Numbered from the stretch's first letter, positions 13,689-25,940 are shown. The stretch is DNA of 64,000 bases from Methylovulum sp. (GCA_028712695.1 JAQTQZ010000013.1:34525-98524), one strand, 5' to 3'. A program made the numbers and translations. Notes: a model not told the origin generated them from the letters alone.

Positions 13689-14142
13689 AGTCAAGATCGA
13701 GGAATGATTTTAGTAAGGATAAAGGGTAACGTTGCCCGTTTAGGTATTCGTCGATACCAATCAAGACCAGCGGGCTACGCAAGCGAGCCCGTTGCTGGAC
13801 GATTTCGTCGCGTGTCAACCAGTGCGTGGCGACGATGCCATCATCTAAAGGCTGGTTTGGATTGTAGCTATGGCAATCCCCAGAAAAACAAACCCTGAGA
13901 AAAGTCGGGTAATCAGGGTTTCTGCGCCACAATTGTATGGAAATAATGTGTTCAGGCTCAAATTGCCAAGCAGATTCTTCATACACTTCGCGTTTGACTG
14001 CGGCAATCAGGTCTTCGTTTTCTTCAAAATGTCCGGCTGGTTGGTTAAGTTGCAGGCCGTGCGGGGTTTCTTCTTCCACTAACAGAAAGCGCTGGCCCCG
14101 TTCAATAATAGCGGCAACGGTAACGTGAGGTTTCCAAACCAT
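13681..14142 (-). CDS. nudJ: Nudix hydrolase, NudJ-like
   Basis: A 153-residue Nudix hydrolase. The Nudix box is spread over [23 protein letters not shown] (residues ~38-60), with the REVYEES core binding metal and the conserved glycine in place. N-terminal [13 protein letters not shown] matches the NudJ subfamily, which in E. coli is a thiamine-pyrophosphate/pyrophosphate phosphatase encoded directly before mnmA. ATG 14142 is preferred to TTG 14145. It overlaps mnmA by eight bases and is the first gene of the operon reaching purB. Confidence 0.9.
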   Translation of the reverse strand: MVWKPHVTVAAIIERGQRFLLVEEETPHGLQLNQPAGHFEENEDLIAAVKREVYEESAWQFEPEHIISIQLWRRNPDYPTFLRVCFSGDCHSYNPNQPLDDGIVATHWLTRDEIVQQRARLRSPLVLIGIDEYLNGQRYPLSLLKSFLDLDYE

Positions 14143-14323
14143 CAATGAATCCCGATTTAAATAAAATCGCCTATGTTACTCTATTTAAAGATATTATGCT
14201 GGTAAAGATTATATAGTATGGGCGGTAAACAGCGGGGTAATATTTTCTTAAATCCATGTGGGCTTGAAATACGTGGCTATTGGGATTATGTTAATGGCTA
14301 CGAAGTATTTTTTATTGGTTGTT

Positions 14324-14647
14324 ATGTCTGATTTTGACCCGTTTCCAAAACATGATGATGGTCTGGCTGTTTATGAAGCTAAACCGGAATTGAAAAGGCC
14401 GCCTTTGTACAAAGTTATCTTGCTGAATGATGATTTCACGCCGATGGATTTTGTTATTGAGGTGTTAATGGATTTTTTTGCGATGCCTGAGGACAAAGCT
14501 ACTCAGGTGATGCTACAAATACATACGCAAGGCATAGGCGTTTGCGGAACTTATACGAAAGATGTCGCCGAAACGAAAGTCGTTATTGTTAATGAGTATT
14601 CACGCGAACATCAGCACCCTTTGTTGTGTGCGATGGAAGAAGCGTAA
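14324..14647 (+). CDS. clpS: ATP-dependent Clp protease adaptor
   Basis: N-recognin that delivers N-end-rule substrates to ClpAP. With ATG 14324 it has 107 residues, the E. coli length. The binding-pocket residues appear in [19 protein letters not shown], followed by the [29 protein letters not shown] region, all family hallmarks. An upstream in-frame ATG at 14258 would add a hydrophobic leader not seen in ClpS and is rejected. clpA begins 14 bases downstream. Confidence 0.96.
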   Translation: MSDFDPFPKHDDGLAVYEAKPELKRPPLYKVILLNDDFTPMDFVIEVLMDFFAMPEDKATQVMLQIHTQGIGVCGTYTKDVAETKVVIVNEYSREHQHPLLCAMEEA

Positions 14648-14661
14648 GAGTTGGAGCATTT

Positions 14662-16929
14662 ATGTTAAGCAAAGAGCTAGAAATTACCCTAAATAACGCC
14701 TTTAAAAACGCGCATGATAAGCGTCATGAATTCATCACTGTTGAGCATTTATTACTGGCGTTGCTCGATAATGCGTCTGCTGAAGCGGTTATGATTGCGT
14801 GCGGGTGTAACGTCATGTTATTGCGCGGTCAGTTGGTACAGTTTATTGACGAAACCATCTCATTGATTCCGCTAGGAATTCAGCGCGAAACCCAGCCTAC
14901 GCTAGGATTCCAAAGGGTGCTGCAACGCGCTGTTTTTCATGTTCAGGCTTCCGAAAAGAAGGAAGTGACTGGCGCTAATTTATTTGTGGCTTTGTTCAGT
15001 GAGCAAGACTCCCATGCCGTTTATTTGTTAAATAAGCAGGACATATCGCGGCTTGATGTGGTCAATTACTTGGCGCATGGCATTTCCAAAGCCGATCATG
15101 ATAATGAATCATTAGGTGACCGGTCATCGGAATCGGGTAATCCTGAAAATGAGGGGGGCAGCCCATTGGAAAAGTACGCAACTAACCTTAATGAGGAAGC
15201 TTTTCAGGGCCATATCGATCCGTTAATTGGTCGGGAAATGGAAGTCGACCGTACGATACAAACGCTTTGTCGCCGCCGCAAAAACAACCCGTTATTGGTT
15301 GGTGAGGCGGGGGTCGGCAAAACTGCAATCGCCGAAGGCTTGGCAAAAAAAATTGTTGAAGAAGACGTGCCCGAAGTCCTGATGAAAAGCGTCATTTACT
15401 CGTTGGATTTAGGCGCACTGGTGGCGGGTACAAAATACCGTGGTGATTTTGAAAAGCGCCTCAAATCGTTGCTCAATCAACTCAAAAAAGAGCCTGATGC
15501 CATTTTGTTTATTGATGAAATACATACCATTATTGGCGCGGGCTCTGCTTCAGGCGGTGTTATGGACGCTTCTAATTTGCTGAAGCCAGCACTCGCTTCG
15601 GGGCAGTTGCGTTGCATAGGTTCCACCACTTATCAAGAATACCGTGGTGTTTTTGAGAAAGATCACGCGCTGGCACGGCGGTTCCAAAAAATTGACGTTT
15701 TGGAACCGTCTGTTGCCGATACCATTTTAATTTTGAAAGGCCTGAAATCACGCTTTGAAGAGCATCATGACGTTAAATATTCTGCCGAAGCGCTGCGTTT
15801 GGCAGCGGAATTGTCAGATCGCTATATTACTGACCGACATTTGCCTGACAAAGCGATTGATGTCATTGATGAAGCGGGTGCAAAACAACGTATGACCGTA
15901 GAAGCCGAACGCAAGCATTTAATCGACAGTGCTGAAATAGAGGAAATCGTCTCAAAAATCGCCCGGGTTCCGGCAAAATCAGTTTCTTCGAATGATATAG
16001 ATAAGCTAGCCAATTTGGAAAAAAACCTGAAAATGCTGGTGTTTGGCCAAGACGAAGCAATTTCCGCTTTAGCATCGGCGATAAAGTTATCGCGTGCAGG
16101 GCTGCGTGACAGCCAAAAAACCATAGGCTCGTTCCTGTTTGCAGGCCCTACCGGCGTCGGCAAAACCGAAGTCACCCGGCAGCTGGCGAAGGTATTAGGT
16201 GTGGAATTGATTCGCTTTGATATGTCCGAATATATGGAGCGCCATACCGTTTCCAGGTTAATAGGCGCACCTCCCGGCTATGTCGGTTTCGATCAAGGCG
16301 GTTTGTTGACCGAGCAAGTCACCAAGCATCCGCATGCAGTATTGCTGCTTGATGAGTTGGAAAAAGCACATCCTGATGTTTTCAACCTATTATTGCAGGT
16401 CATGGATCACGGGTCATTAACTGACAATAACGGACGCAAGGCAGATTTCCGCAACATTGTCTTGGTGATGACGACTAACGCCGGGGCAGAGGAGGGTAGT
16501 CGCGCATCTATAGGCTTCACCCATCAAGATCATGCCAGCGACAGCTTGAAAGTTATCGAAAAAGGTTTTTCACCGGAATTCCGCAATCGTCTGGATGCAA
16601 TTATCCAATTCAAGCCTTTAGATATTTCGGTCGTCGGCTATGTCGTCGATAAATTCATTTTTGAGCTGGAAGCGTTGCTTGCAGACAAGCAGGTCACGCT
16701 TACCTTAACTGCGGATGCGCGTTTGTGGTTAGCTGAACATGGCTGCGATCCAAAAATGGGCGCAAGGCCAATGGCGCGTTTAATCCAAGAAAAAATCAAA
16801 AAACCTCTGGCGAATGATTTGCTGTTTGGCAAGTTGGCGCACGGAGGCCATGTCACGATAATTGTGGAGGATAATGAACTCGGATTTGCTTTGGAAAGCA
16901 AAGAATTGGTGGTTTCTGAAGACAGTTAA
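14662..16929 (+). CDS. clpA: ATP-dependent Clp protease ATP-binding subunit
   Basis: AAA+ unfoldase that feeds ClpP. At 755 residues from ATG 14662 it matches E. coli ClpA (758). The start is supported by TTGGAG eight bases upstream. It contains an N-domain ([14 protein letters not shown]...), a first AAA module with [15 protein letters not shown], a second with [15 protein letters not shown], the [11 protein letters not shown] pore region and the C-terminal D2-small domain. Adaptor clpS precedes it; the leucyltransferase gene bpt, which creates N-end-rule substrates, lies close by on the other strand. Confidence 0.97.
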   Translation: MLSKELEITLNNAFKNAHDKRHEFITVEHLLLALLDNASAEAVMIACGCNVMLLRGQLVQFIDETISLIPLGIQRETQPTLGFQRVLQRAVFHVQASEKKEVTGANLFVALFSEQDSHAVYLLNKQDISRLDVVNYLAHGISKADHDNESLGDRSSESGNPENEGGSPLEKYATNLNEEAFQGHIDPLIGREMEVDRTIQTLCRRRKNNPLLVGEAGVGKTAIAEGLAKKIVEEDVPEVLMKSVIYSLDLGALVAGTKYRGDFEKRLKSLLNQLKKEPDAILFIDEIHTIIGAGSASGGVMDASNLLKPALASGQLRCIGSTTYQEYRGVFEKDHALARRFQKIDVLEPSVADTILILKGLKSRFEEHHDVKYSAEALRLAAELSDRYITDRHLPDKAIDVIDEAGAKQRMTVEAERKHLIDSAEIEEIVSKIARVPAKSVSSNDIDKLANLEKNLKMLVFGQDEAISALASAIKLSRAGLRDSQKTIGSFLFAGPTGVGKTEVTRQLAKVLGVELIRFDMSEYMERHTVSRLIGAPPGYVGFDQGGLLTEQVTKHPHAVLLLDELEKAHPDVFNLLLQVMDHGSLTDNNGRKADFRNIVLVMTTNAGAEEGSRASIGFTHQDHASDSLKVIEKGFSPEFRNRLDAIIQFKPLDISVVGYVVDKFIFELEALLADKQVTLTLTADARLWLAEHGCDPKMGARPMARLIQEKIKKPLANDLLFGKLAHGGHVTIIVEDNELGFALESKELVVSEDS

Positions 16930-16938
16930 TAGGTGTTG

Positions 16939-16990
16939 CGCATGCGCTATCCAGAAGGGGCACCATAAAAAGGTGGGGCTAGCGCATGCG
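16939..16990. repeat. Inverted repeat between clpA and infA
   Basis: The arms CGCATGCGCTA (16939-16949) and TAGCGCATGCG (16980-16990) are perfect inverted copies 30 bases apart. The right arm includes the end of infA. It may serve as a transcription stop between the convergent genes, although there is no long T run. Confidence 0.5.
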
Positions 16991-17197
16991 GAATGAGATA
17001 CGGCCTTTGGTTAAATCGTAGGGTGTCATTTCAACTTTGACACTATCACCGGTAAGGATACGGATGTAATGTTTACGCATTTTTCCTGAAATATGCGCTG
17101 TTACAATGTGACCGTTTTCCAATTGTACACGGAACATGGTGTTTGGGAGGGTGTCGATAACTTTCCCTTCCATTTCAATTTGATCTTCTTTTGCCAT
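16979..17197 (-). CDS. infA: Translation initiation factor IF-1
   Basis: A 72-residue OB-fold protein that binds the ribosomal A site during initiation. The sequence [39 protein letters not shown] and [20 protein letters not shown] is the standard IF-1 pattern at exactly the expected length. It is a single gene with its own likely promoter. Its position next to clpA, with the aat and bpt genes nearby, is a conserved gammaproteobacterial neighbourhood. Confidence 0.98.
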   Translation of the reverse strand: MAKEDQIEMEGKVIDTLPNTMFRVQLENGHIVTAHISGKMRKHYIRILTGDSVKVEMTPYDLTKGRISFRMR

Positions 17198-17226
17198 TTG
17201 TATTGCCTCGATAATTAAAAACGCCG

Positions 17227-17253
17227 ATTATACCATAAGCGTATTGTTAACAA
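17227..17253 (-). promoter_or_regulatory. Putative sigma-70 promoter of infA
   Basis: On the minus strand a perfect TATAAT (17232 to 17227) lies 30 bases before the infA start, with TTGTTA about 15 bases further upstream as a -35. The spacing is slightly short, hence moderate confidence. Confidence 0.45.
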
Positions 17254-17304
17254 TAGGAGTGTGTGGCGAATGTGGTTTTGTCATTATCGCTATGCTTGGT
17301 TCGG

Positions 17305-18003
17305 TTAGGGTAACTCAATCCACCGGTTTTCAGATAAAATTTGCAGCGGCTGGTAATCTTTTTTATAAGCCATTTTTTTACATTCATTAATCCAAAATCC
17401 CAAATACAAAAACTTCCGTTGCTGCGCTTTGGCGTGTTCGATTTGCCATAAAACCGCATAGGTGCCGAGGCTGCAACTGGAAAATTTTGGCTCAAAAAAA
17501 GTATAAACTGCTGAATATGCGTTATCAAACTGGTCGATAACCGCAACCCCCGCGAGTTCGTTTTCAATTGAAAACTCGACGAATTTTGTATCACACCAAG
17601 AACTACTCAAAAAGCTAATATAATCTTCTGGGCTGGAATGCGCCATATCGCCACCGCTATGTCGGGTTGCTTGATAACGCAAATACAACGCGTAATGCGC
17701 TTGTTCAAAAACGGGCGGTTTAATGATGGCTTGGGTTGAACTATTTTTTTTCCAGCAACGTTTTTGACGCCGGTTGGGGCGGAATCGGGTGACAGGGAGC
17801 CTTGCCGGTAGGCAGGCGGTGCATTGCTGGCAGCGCGGCTTATAGATTTCGTCACCGCTCCGGCGGAAACCTTGCTCTATAAGCTGGGCATAAACCGCAG
17901 GTGTTAATGGATAAGATGGGTGGACGAAAGCAGACTGCGCAAGCTTACCATCCAAATAGCTGCAAGGATGTTCGGCTGTCAGAAAAAGAGGGATTGAAAT
18001 CAT
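17305..18003 (-). CDS. bpt: Aspartate/glutamate leucyltransferase (N-end rule)
   Basis: Transfers leucine from Leu-tRNA to proteins with N-terminal Asp or Glu, marking them for ClpS-ClpAP. The start used is ATG 18003, which overlaps the aat stop by one base (TAATG) and gives MISIPLFLTAEHPCSYL, the family N-terminus, and 232 residues. The cysteine pairs in RCQQCTACLPARLP are conserved, as are SSWCDT and the LGTYAVLWQIEHAK region. It forms a two-gene unit with aat, the other N-end-rule transferase. Confidence 0.93.
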   Translation of the reverse strand: MISIPLFLTAEHPCSYLDGKLAQSAFVHPSYPLTPAVYAQLIEQGFRRSGDEIYKPRCQQCTACLPARLPVTRFRPNRRQKRCWKKNSSTQAIIKPPVFEQAHYALYLRYQATRHSGGDMAHSSPEDYISFLSSSWCDTKFVEFSIENELAGVAVIDQFDNAYSAVYTFFEPKFSSCSLGTYAVLWQIEHAKAQQRKFLYLGFWINECKKMAYKKDYQPLQILSENRWIELP

Positions 18004-18695
18004 TAGGTATGCCAAGTGAGTTGGCTGGTAGGGGTATTGCAAAAGTGGTTAAGCAGGTTGATAAAATCAACCCGCGAAATTTCTTCGGCTCCCAAGCTGG
18101 CGAGGTGGGCTGAATGGATTTGACAGTCCACCAATCGATAACCCCAGTCTTTGAGTTTTTCAATTAGCACAACAAAAGCGACTTTAGAGGCATCTGTGCG
18201 AGTATGGAACATTGATTCACCAAAAAAAACTTGGCCTACTGCGACGCCGTACAAGCCACCGACCAATTCCCCGTCAGACCATGCTTCGACTGAATGGGCA
18301 AAACCCGATTGATGCAAGCGCTCATAGGCTTCGTTTATTTCTTGTGTTATCCAAGTGCCCGCCGCTTCTGTGCGTGGTGCGGCACAGGCGGCTATGACAG
18401 CGCTAAATGCCTGGTCAAAAGTTATTAAAAAGCGCTTTTGGCGAAGTGTTTTCCGCAAACTACGGGAAATTACCAATTTGTTTGGAAATAAAACCGTGCG
18501 TGGGTCGGGTGACCACCACAGAATGGGTTCACCGGCATTAAACCAAGGGAAAATTCCGTGGCGGTAAGCATTAAGCAAGCGCTTTTCCGACAGGCAGCCA
18601 CCTATCGCAAGCAGGCCGTCTGGCTCTGATAGTGCTTTTTTTACGGAGGGAAAAGCTTGCTCAGGATCTTTAGGGTTTAAAACAGTTAATTGCAT
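18003..18695 (-). CDS. aat: Leucyl/phenylalanyl-tRNA--protein transferase
   Basis: Adds Leu or Phe to N-terminal Arg or Lys of proteins. Recognisable by DGLLAIGGCLS, AYRHGIFPWF and ILWWSPDPR, then VEAWSDGELVGGLYGVAVG and FFGESMFH. ATG 18695 gives 230 residues, close to E. coli Aat; a TTG seven codons upstream is also open. Adjacent bpt, ClpS and ClpA complete an N-end-rule pathway within 4.5 kb. Confidence 0.95.
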   Translation of the reverse strand: MQLTVLNPKDPEQAFPSVKKALSEPDGLLAIGGCLSEKRLLNAYRHGIFPWFNAGEPILWWSPDPRTVLFPNKLVISRSLRKTLRQKRFLITFDQAFSAVIAACAAPRTEAAGTWITQEINEAYERLHQSGFAHSVEAWSDGELVGGLYGVAVGQVFFGESMFHTRTDASKVAFVVLIEKLKDWGYRLVDCQIHSAHLASLGAEEISRVDFINLLNHFCNTPTSQLTWHT

Positions 18696-18733
18696 ATTTT
18701 CAAAGGGTAAAAACAAACCCTGAGATTCTATAC

Positions 18734-19720
<987 letters not shown>

Positions 19721-19889
19721 TCAGATTATGCAGGTGAAAGCAGATTTCGTAAACGCCATTATTATCCGATTTGCGGATTATTACGCAAATCGGACTAAAC
19801 TTTTTTGCTATGGTTATTCATGTAAAATACTTGGCTATTAATCTATAATCATACCTTGTTGATATTGAAATATATCGAGTCATTTATTT

Positions 19890-22184
19890 ATGTCCGCTGT
19901 AATGGAAGAAAAAACGTTTCGTGGTTTACGTGAAGTTGCTGTCTTAAGTTGTTTTGCCAGTGCTTTGTTTCTGTTAATTTCTTTAGTGACATTTAATCAC
20001 GAAGATGGGGGGTGGCTGCATCCACCTACAAACTTAAAAGTAGTTAATGCCTGTGGGGTTATTGGTGCTTGGCTTGCTGACATTAGCCTAAATTTTTTTG
20101 GTTTAATTGCCTATTTGTTCCCTGTCATCATCGCTTGGCGCAGTTACCTTTTTTACAAGCAGATAACGCATAATTTGGAAAAAAACGTTATGGTTGTGCT
20201 AGGTATGATAGCGACCATAATCGCTTTAGCCGCCTTGTTGTATTTATATCCTTTACGTGTTGGCATTGAACTGCCCCGAAGCGCAGCAGGCATACTAGGT
20301 GAAGAAACGGGTGAAAAAATCTATACCTTATTCGGTAATTCCGGTGCGACCTTGTTTTTAATTGTCCTGCTGCTGGCAGGGATTACCTTGGTAACCGAAT
20401 TGTCTTGGGTGACGTTAATAGATGTTTTGGGCAAATATACTTTTTTTATCTGCCACAGTCTGTGTGGTTATATTGGTAAGGCATGGCAGCGACAACCAGC
20501 CAGTATTTCTAAAGCAGCTGTTAAAACAACAGAGAAACCTCCTAAACAAAAAACCGTAAATAAAGCGCCGGCACTCACGGAAACGGAAAGTGTTCCGCAA
20601 AAACTGACAAAAATAATCAAACCGACAAAAAAACAACAGGCACCTGTCTACGAGATTAGTGACGGCGTTTTGCCCTCTTTAGATTTGCTTGATGCCAGAG
20701 AAAGTCATGTAACCGGTTATTCGCAGGCAGATTTGGAAGCGATGTCCAGTCGGGTGGAAGAGATTCTTGCTGATTTTAATGTGGCGGTCAGTGTGATTGG
20801 TTTTCATCCTGGCCCAGTTATTACCCGTTTTGAATTACAACCGGCTGCGGGTGTTAAAGTCAGCCGTATCAGCAGCCTGTCCAAAGATTTAGCTAGGGCG
20901 CTACTAGTAACCAGTGTGCGGATTGTCGAAATTATTCCCGGTAAATCGGTAGTTGGCCTGGAAATCCCCAATCGTGAACGGGAAATGGTCTCCTTACGCG
21001 AACTATTGGAATCAGGCGTGTTTGACAAATCAAAGTCGTTGTTGACATTGGCAATGGGAAAGGATATAGGCGGAGTGCCTGTGGCTGCAGATTTGGGTAA
21101 AATGCCGCATGTGCTGGTGGCAGGCACGACAGGCTCTGGAAAATCAGTCGCTATCAATACCATGATTTTAAGCCTGCTTTATAAAGCGACACCGGAACAA
21201 GTCCGGATGATCATGATAGACCCGAAAATGTTGGAGTTATCGGTCTATGAAGGCATCCCGCATTTATTGACGCCGGTCGTCACTGATATGAAAGAAGCCA
21301 GTAATGCCTTGCGCTGGGCGGTGGCGGAAATGGAGCGGCGTTATAAATTGATGTCTAAAATGGGCGTAAGAAATCTGGCAGGTTTTAACCAATTAATTAA
21401 TGAAGCCACCGCCCGAGGCGAGCAACTCAGGGATCCGATGTTCCAGTTAGTCACACCGCTGGAAGAGGGGGAGGATTTTCCTGCTTTGACCGCTTTGCCC
21501 AGCATTGTCATCGTGATCGATGAATTGGCCGATATGATGATGATTGTCGGCAAAAAAGTGGAAGAATTGATAGCCCGTCTGGCACAAAAAGCCAGGGCGG
21601 CGGGTATTCATTTGATCCTTGCCACCCAGAGGCCCTCAGTTGATGTGCTGACCGGTCTGATTAAAGCCAACGTGCCCACGCGAATTTCGTTTCAAGTGTC
21701 ATCACGTATAGATTCGCGCACTATCCTCGACCAAGGCGGCGCAGAAACCTTACTAGGCAATGGGGATATGTTATTTTTGCCTTCGGGCACCAGCATCCCG
21801 ATCCGCGCTCATGGCGCTTTTGTTGATGACCATGAAGTGCATCGTGTGGTAGAGTTTTTAAAACAGACCGCACCTGCCAATTATCTGGAAGAAATTACTC
21901 AAGAAATAGCTGACGCTAATGATGCTTTTAGCGCTAATAATGGCAATGGCAATGGCAATGGCAATGGCGGTGCGGGTTCAGAAACAGACCCTTTATATGA
22001 CGAAGCGGTGCAATTTGTTACACAATCTCGTAAAGCCTCCATCTCTAGCGTACAGCGCCGTTTTAAAGTCGGTTATAACCGTGCGGCGACAATGATTGAA
22101 GATATGGAAGCGGCAGGTGTTGTTAGTGCCGCTGAATCGAATGGTTCAAGGGTAGTGCTTGCCCCGTCTCCAATCAACGATTAA
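19890..22184 (+). CDS. ftsK: DNA translocase FtsK
   Basis: Septal DNA pump that resolves chromosome dimers during division. Four N-terminal membrane segments lie within residues ~15-190. A fairly short linker (to ~250) precedes the motor with Walker A GTTGSGKS and the [19 protein letters not shown] region. The C-terminal gamma domain ([28 protein letters not shown]) would recognise KOPS sequences. A (GN)n tract near residue 690 comes from a GGCAAT repeat at about 21941-21965 and may vary in length. 764 residues is short for gammaproteobacterial FtsK because of the short linker. Confidence 0.96.
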   Translation: MSAVMEEKTFRGLREVAVLSCFASALFLLISLVTFNHEDGGWLHPPTNLKVVNACGVIGAWLADISLNFFGLIAYLFPVIIAWRSYLFYKQITHNLEKNVMVVLGMIATIIALAALLYLYPLRVGIELPRSAAGILGEETGEKIYTLFGNSGATLFLIVLLLAGITLVTELSWVTLIDVLGKYTFFICHSLCGYIGKAWQRQPASISKAAVKTTEKPPKQKTVNKAPALTETESVPQKLTKIIKPTKKQQAPVYEISDGVLPSLDLLDARESHVTGYSQADLEAMSSRVEEILADFNVAVSVIGFHPGPVITRFELQPAAGVKVSRISSLSKDLARALLVTSVRIVEIIPGKSVVGLEIPNREREMVSLRELLESGVFDKSKSLLTLAMGKDIGGVPVAADLGKMPHVLVAGTTGSGKSVAINTMILSLLYKATPEQVRMIMIDPKMLELSVYEGIPHLLTPVVTDMKEASNALRWAVAEMERRYKLMSKMGVRNLAGFNQLINEATARGEQLRDPMFQLVTPLEEGEDFPALTALPSIVIVIDELADMMMIVGKKVEELIARLAQKARAAGIHLILATQRPSVDVLTGLIKANVPTRISFQVSSRIDSRTILDQGGAETLLGNGDMLFLPSGTSIPIRAHGAFVDDHEVHRVVEFLKQTAPANYLEEITQEIADANDAFSANNGNGNGNGNGGAGSETDPLYDEAVQFVTQSRKASISSVQRRFKVGYNRAATMIEDMEAAGVVSAAESNGSRVVLAPSPIND

Positions 22185-22254
22185 AAACCACCTCGGAATG
22201 ATTAATTCCAAACCTGTTGTATATCATTTTAAGTCAACCCAGCGTAGGAAGATA

Positions 22255-23055
22255 ATGAGTAAAGCAGCTAAAACACCTTATAAGTCGGTATTTATTTCGG
22301 ACATTCATCTTGGTACGCGGTCATGCAAGGCAGGGTATTTAATTAAAACCCTGAAGCGGCTTGACTTTGACGAAGTTTATTTATTGGGTGACATTATTGA
22401 CGGTTGGAAAATAAAACGCGGCTGGTATTGGCATCAAGACCATACTAATTTTTTGAGAAAAATTTTAAAATTTTCCAAAAACAAACGGGTTGTTTATGTG
22501 GCGGGCAACCATGATGAGTTTTTGCGCAATTTTTTGTCACACGGCGATTTAAATGTTGGCAATGTAGAGGTTTTTGACGAACTTATTTACAAGTCAGCTA
22601 GCGGTAAGTCCTATTTGCTGACTCATGGTGATAATTACGACATTGTGACCCGCTATCACAAACAAATAGCGATCCTCGGCGATATTGGCTATGAAAGCTT
22701 GCTTAGCTTAAACCGGCATTTTAACTGGGCTAGGCGGCATTTTGGTTTTGGTTATTGGTCGCTTTCCAAATTCGTTAAGAATAAAGTCAAATCGGCGGTG
22801 TCGTTTATCACCCAATTTGAAACAGTTTTGGCGAAACATTGCAAGGAGCGGGGTGTGGATGGTGTCATTTGTGGGCATATCCACTCTGCCGCTAACAAAG
22901 AGATTGAAGGTGTCCACTATATCAATTGTGGTGACTGGGTTGAATCATGCACTTTGATAGCGGAAGACTGGAACGGCGAATTCCATATTATAGAATTTGA
23001 TAATATCCCTGAAGAGGTCTTGAATCAGGAATTAATAGACGGACTGCAATCCTAA
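22255..23055 (+). CDS. LpxH-like UDP-2,3-diacylglucosamine pyrophosphatase family metallophosphoesterase
   Basis: A calcineurin-type phosphoesterase of 266 residues. The metal motifs are FISDIHLGTR (residues ~15-24), LLGDIIDGW, AGNHDEF and the late GHIHSA with histidines. The sequence is closest to the stand-alone LpxH-like family rather than E. coli LpxH itself, so hydrolysis of UDP-diacylglucosamine is likely but not certain. ATG 22255 has AGGAAG at a good distance, whereas the longer frame from 22159 overlaps the end of ftsK. The cupin gene follows after 18 bases. Confidence 0.85.
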   Translation: MSKAAKTPYKSVFISDIHLGTRSCKAGYLIKTLKRLDFDEVYLLGDIIDGWKIKRGWYWHQDHTNFLRKILKFSKNKRVVYVAGNHDEFLRNFLSHGDLNVGNVEVFDELIYKSASGKSYLLTHGDNYDIVTRYHKQIAILGDIGYESLLSLNRHFNWARRHFGFGYWSLSKFVKNKVKSAVSFITQFETVLAKHCKERGVDGVICGHIHSAANKEIEGVHYINCGDWVESCTLIAEDWNGEFHIIEFDNIPEEVLNQELIDGLQS

Positions 23056-23073
23056 ACCTTAAGGATAAACGCT

Positions 23074-23490
23074 ATGGTGCATTTTATTTTTACCTTCATG
23101 TTCTGGTTGCCATTGAGCGCTTTAGCATTGGATATAGATAAGCCTAAAGTGACCGAGCTGATTAAAACAACCACCAGCTGGGATGGTAAGCAAATTGTTT
23201 ATCCGGCGGGACAGCCTGAAATTACTGGATTATTGATAGAAATTGCACCTGGCAAACAAACCAATTGGCATTTGCACCCTTATCCTTCTTTTGCATTTAT
23301 CTTGGAAGGCTCGCTCGAAGTCACTTTGAAAGACGGCAAAGTGAAGCATTTGCAAGCGGGCGACCCATTGGTCGAAGTCGTCAATACCCCGCACAATGGT
23401 CGGAACATAGGCGGGACACCACTCAAGATTATGGTGTTTTACGCCGGTATCGCAGGAAAAAAACTGACGGTTGAAGAGCTTGGACAATAG
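23074..23490 (+). CDS. Secreted cupin-domain protein
   Basis: 138 residues with a hydrophobic N-terminus ending LPLSALALD that looks like a cleavable signal peptide, so the protein is probably periplasmic. A single small cupin barrel carries the metal ligands in NWHLHPYPSF, ILEGSLEV and VVNTPHNG (two His, Glu, His). Substrate is unknown. AAGGAT precedes the ATG. Its stop abuts the stop of corA with no bases between. Confidence 0.8.
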   Translation: MVHFIFTFMFWLPLSALALDIDKPKVTELIKTTTSWDGKQIVYPAGQPEITGLLIEIAPGKQTNWHLHPYPSFAFILEGSLEVTLKDGKVKHLQAGDPLVEVVNTPHNGRNIGGTPLKIMVFYAGIAGKKLTVEELGQ

Positions 23491-24558
23491 CTATTCAAGC
23501 CATTTCTTGTTTTTGAAAAACTTTAGCAAGATCGCTGATATGCCGATAAACACACCCCATAACACCGGATAACCCCATCGCCATTTTAGCTCTGGCATGT
23601 ACTCGAAATTCATGCCATAAACTCCAGCTATAAACGTTAAAGGGATAAAAATAGAAGCAAAAATAGTCAGTACCTTCATCGTTTCATTCATTTTATTGCT
23701 GACGCTAGACAGATAAATGTCCAGCATACCGGCAATCAAATCACGATAGGACTCCAGTGCTTCTATAATGCGGATAGCATGGTCGTAAACGTCTGCAAAA
23801 TAGCGTTTAGTCCGATTATCGATTAAATCTGATTCGCTACGCTGTATGGCCGCGAGTAATTCCCGCAAGGGCGAGACTGACCTGCGTAAAAAAATGAGCT
23901 CACGCTTGATTTTTTGAATACGTGTAAGAATATGCGCTGTTGGATTGGTCAATAATTCGTCTTCTACCAGTTCAATCAAATCGTCAAACGTGTCTTGCAA
24001 GGCAAAGTACTCATCAACCACTGTGTCCATAATAATGTAGGTTAGGTAATCGGAGCCTAATTCCCTGAGATGACTTTTTTCATTGTCCAGCCTACTTAGA
24101 ATGCCATCGAATATTGCATCAGGCTTTTCTTTAAAGGTGAACACAATATTTTTTAATAAAAGTAAACTGATTTGCTCATATTCGATATTAAAATCCTCAT
24201 CTTTTAAAGTAATCGCTTTAAGCACTATATAGACATAATCGTTAAACTCCTCAAACTTGGGACGTTGGTGTGTATTAAGTATGTCTTCAAGCACCAGTGC
24301 GTGAATATCAAAATATTGCCCAATCGCATCAATAACCGAAACTTCTTTTAACCCGTCAATAATCACCCAAGTGACTGTGTCATCGGTTTGGTAAGGCAAA
24401 ATTTCAGCAATGGATTTGACGGTCTGCTTTTTAAGCGTGGATTTGTTGTAGTTAATAACAGATATGCAGTGTTCATGGGGATGAACTTCGCCAACATGAA
24501 CCAGCGAGCCAGGTGGAAAGCCGGATTTTTCGGAAGGGTAGCTTAGGGATTCTGACAT
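23491..24558 (-). CDS. corA: Magnesium/cobalt transporter CorA
   Basis: Pentameric inner-membrane divalent cation channel. The long cytoplasmic N-terminal domain (~290 residues) is followed by two C-terminal membrane helices, the first ending with the selectivity motif GMNFEYMPEL (YGMN) near residue 316. 355 residues matches CorA of the Thermotoga type. It is a single gene facing the cupin gene. Confidence 0.95.
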   Translation of the reverse strand: MSESLSYPSEKSGFPPGSLVHVGEVHPHEHCISVINYNKSTLKKQTVKSIAEILPYQTDDTVTWVIIDGLKEVSVIDAIGQYFDIHALVLEDILNTHQRPKFEEFNDYVYIVLKAITLKDEDFNIEYEQISLLLLKNIVFTFKEKPDAIFDGILSRLDNEKSHLRELGSDYLTYIIMDTVVDEYFALQDTFDDLIELVEDELLTNPTAHILTRIQKIKRELIFLRRSVSPLRELLAAIQRSESDLIDNRTKRYFADVYDHAIRIIEALESYRDLIAGMLDIYLSSVSNKMNETMKVLTIFASIFIPLTFIAGVYGMNFEYMPELKWRWGYPVLWGVFIGISAILLKFFKNKKWLE

Positions 24559-24681
24559 GTCTTGGGTTTTCTATTGATCCATATCGAAGTATGGTGTGCA
24601 AAAATTAACCTAGTGCGGCACTTTTTCGAGACAGTGTTAAAGGTTGGTTTGTTAGTGACACATGAATTTCAATTGATGGTG

Positions 24682-25704
24682 TCAATGGCTTAAAAACATG
24701 GCATCGCCATAACTGAAAAAACGGTAAGATTGTTCGATAGCGTGTTGGTAGGCGTTCATAATTGGTTGGTAACCTGCAAATGCAGCAACCAACATCAACA
24801 AGGTTGATTCGGGCAGGTGAAAGTTAGTCAGCAAGGCGTCAACCGATTTAAATTGATAGCCGGGTGTTATGAATAAATCGGTGTCGCCAAAACCGGGTTC
24901 CAGTTTCCCTGTTTTAGAGGCCGATTCCAATGCCCTGACGGCTGTCGTGCCAATAGCAATCACCCGTCCGCCCCTCGCCCTGGTTTGTTTTACCGCAGTG
25001 ACTGTGTCAGGGGACAGGGCAAAATATTCTTTGTGCATGACATGTTCAGCCAGATTTTCTGCCCTGACTGGCTGGAACGTGCCGCTGCCCACATGTAGGG
25101 TCACAAATGTTATATCTACCCCTTTGGCTTGGATGCTATCCATCATCGCTTGGTCAAAATGCAGTCCTGCGGTAGGCGCAGCAACGGCTCCCGCTTCTTT
25201 TGCAAAAACTGTTTGGTAACGGGTTGAATCGGATTCATTGTCAGCACGGGTAATGTAAGGGGGCAACGGAATATGGCCAATTTGTTCCAATATCTGCCGG
25301 ATACTGCGTCCATTGTTAAATTCCAGATGAAATAAAGCGCCCGCTCTATTTTTAACCTCACAACAGTAGTCTTGGTCTAGCTTGATCAAGGTGCCAGGTT
25401 TTGGGGATTTGCTGGCTTTGACGTGGGCAATAGCATGATGATCATCAATAATGCGCTCAATCAGGATCTCAACTTTACCGCCACTGGTTTTGGCGCCGAA
25501 CAGCCGCGCTGGAATCACGCGGGTGTTATTAAAAACCAGTAAATCACCTTTATTAATTAACTCAATAAAATCAGTGAATTGTCTGTCTATCAATTGCCCT
25601 GTGTCGCTGTTTATGCACAACAGGCGGCTTGCTCCGCGTTCAGGTAATGGTTTTTGTGCGATTAGCGCACTGGGTAGGTCATAATAAAAGTCTGCTTTTT
25701 TCAT
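24682..25704 (-). CDS. queA: tRNA preQ1(34) S-adenosylmethionine ribosyltransferase-isomerase
   Basis: Converts preQ1 to epoxyqueuosine in tRNA using the ribosyl part of SAM. N-terminal [56 protein letters not shown] and [13 protein letters not shown] are all QueA signatures. 340 residues is full length. No tgt follows downstream in the same direction, so other queuosine genes must be elsewhere. Confidence 0.97.
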   Translation of the reverse strand: MKKADFYYDLPSALIAQKPLPERGASRLLCINSDTGQLIDRQFTDFIELINKGDLLVFNNTRVIPARLFGAKTSGGKVEILIERIIDDHHAIAHVKASKSPKPGTLIKLDQDYCCEVKNRAGALFHLEFNNGRSIRQILEQIGHIPLPPYITRADNESDSTRYQTVFAKEAGAVAAPTAGLHFDQAMMDSIQAKGVDITFVTLHVGSGTFQPVRAENLAEHVMHKEYFALSPDTVTAVKQTRARGGRVIAIGTTAVRALESASKTGKLEPGFGDTDLFITPGYQFKSVDALLTNFHLPESTLLMLVAAFAGYQPIMNAYQHAIEQSYRFFSYGDAMFLSH

Positions 25705-25900
25705 AGCGGGCGATAGTATCAGCTTAAAGGATTAAGATACAAGCGCGAAAAATGTATTCTCAAAGGGCAACTTTGTTTGGTTCGCGGGGAGTTAATTGCC
25801 AGAAAATATCAAAAAAAGGCATCTGCTAATTATTTTACGGGCAGTGCATAAAATAGATCTTTTAAAAAAAGACTATTTTGGCGCTAAATTTTTTAAATGC

Positions 25901-25929
25901 TTTCCTTTTTTTAAAAAAAATTATATAAT
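25901..25929 (+). promoter_or_regulatory. Putative promoter of tRNA-Leu
   Basis: A perfect TATAAT (25924-25929) lies 12 bases before the mature tRNA 5' end in a very AT-rich stretch. A weak -35 (TTTCCT, 25901-25906) is 17 bases upstream. Confidence 0.55.
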
Positions 25930-25940
25930 ATTTCTTCTTT

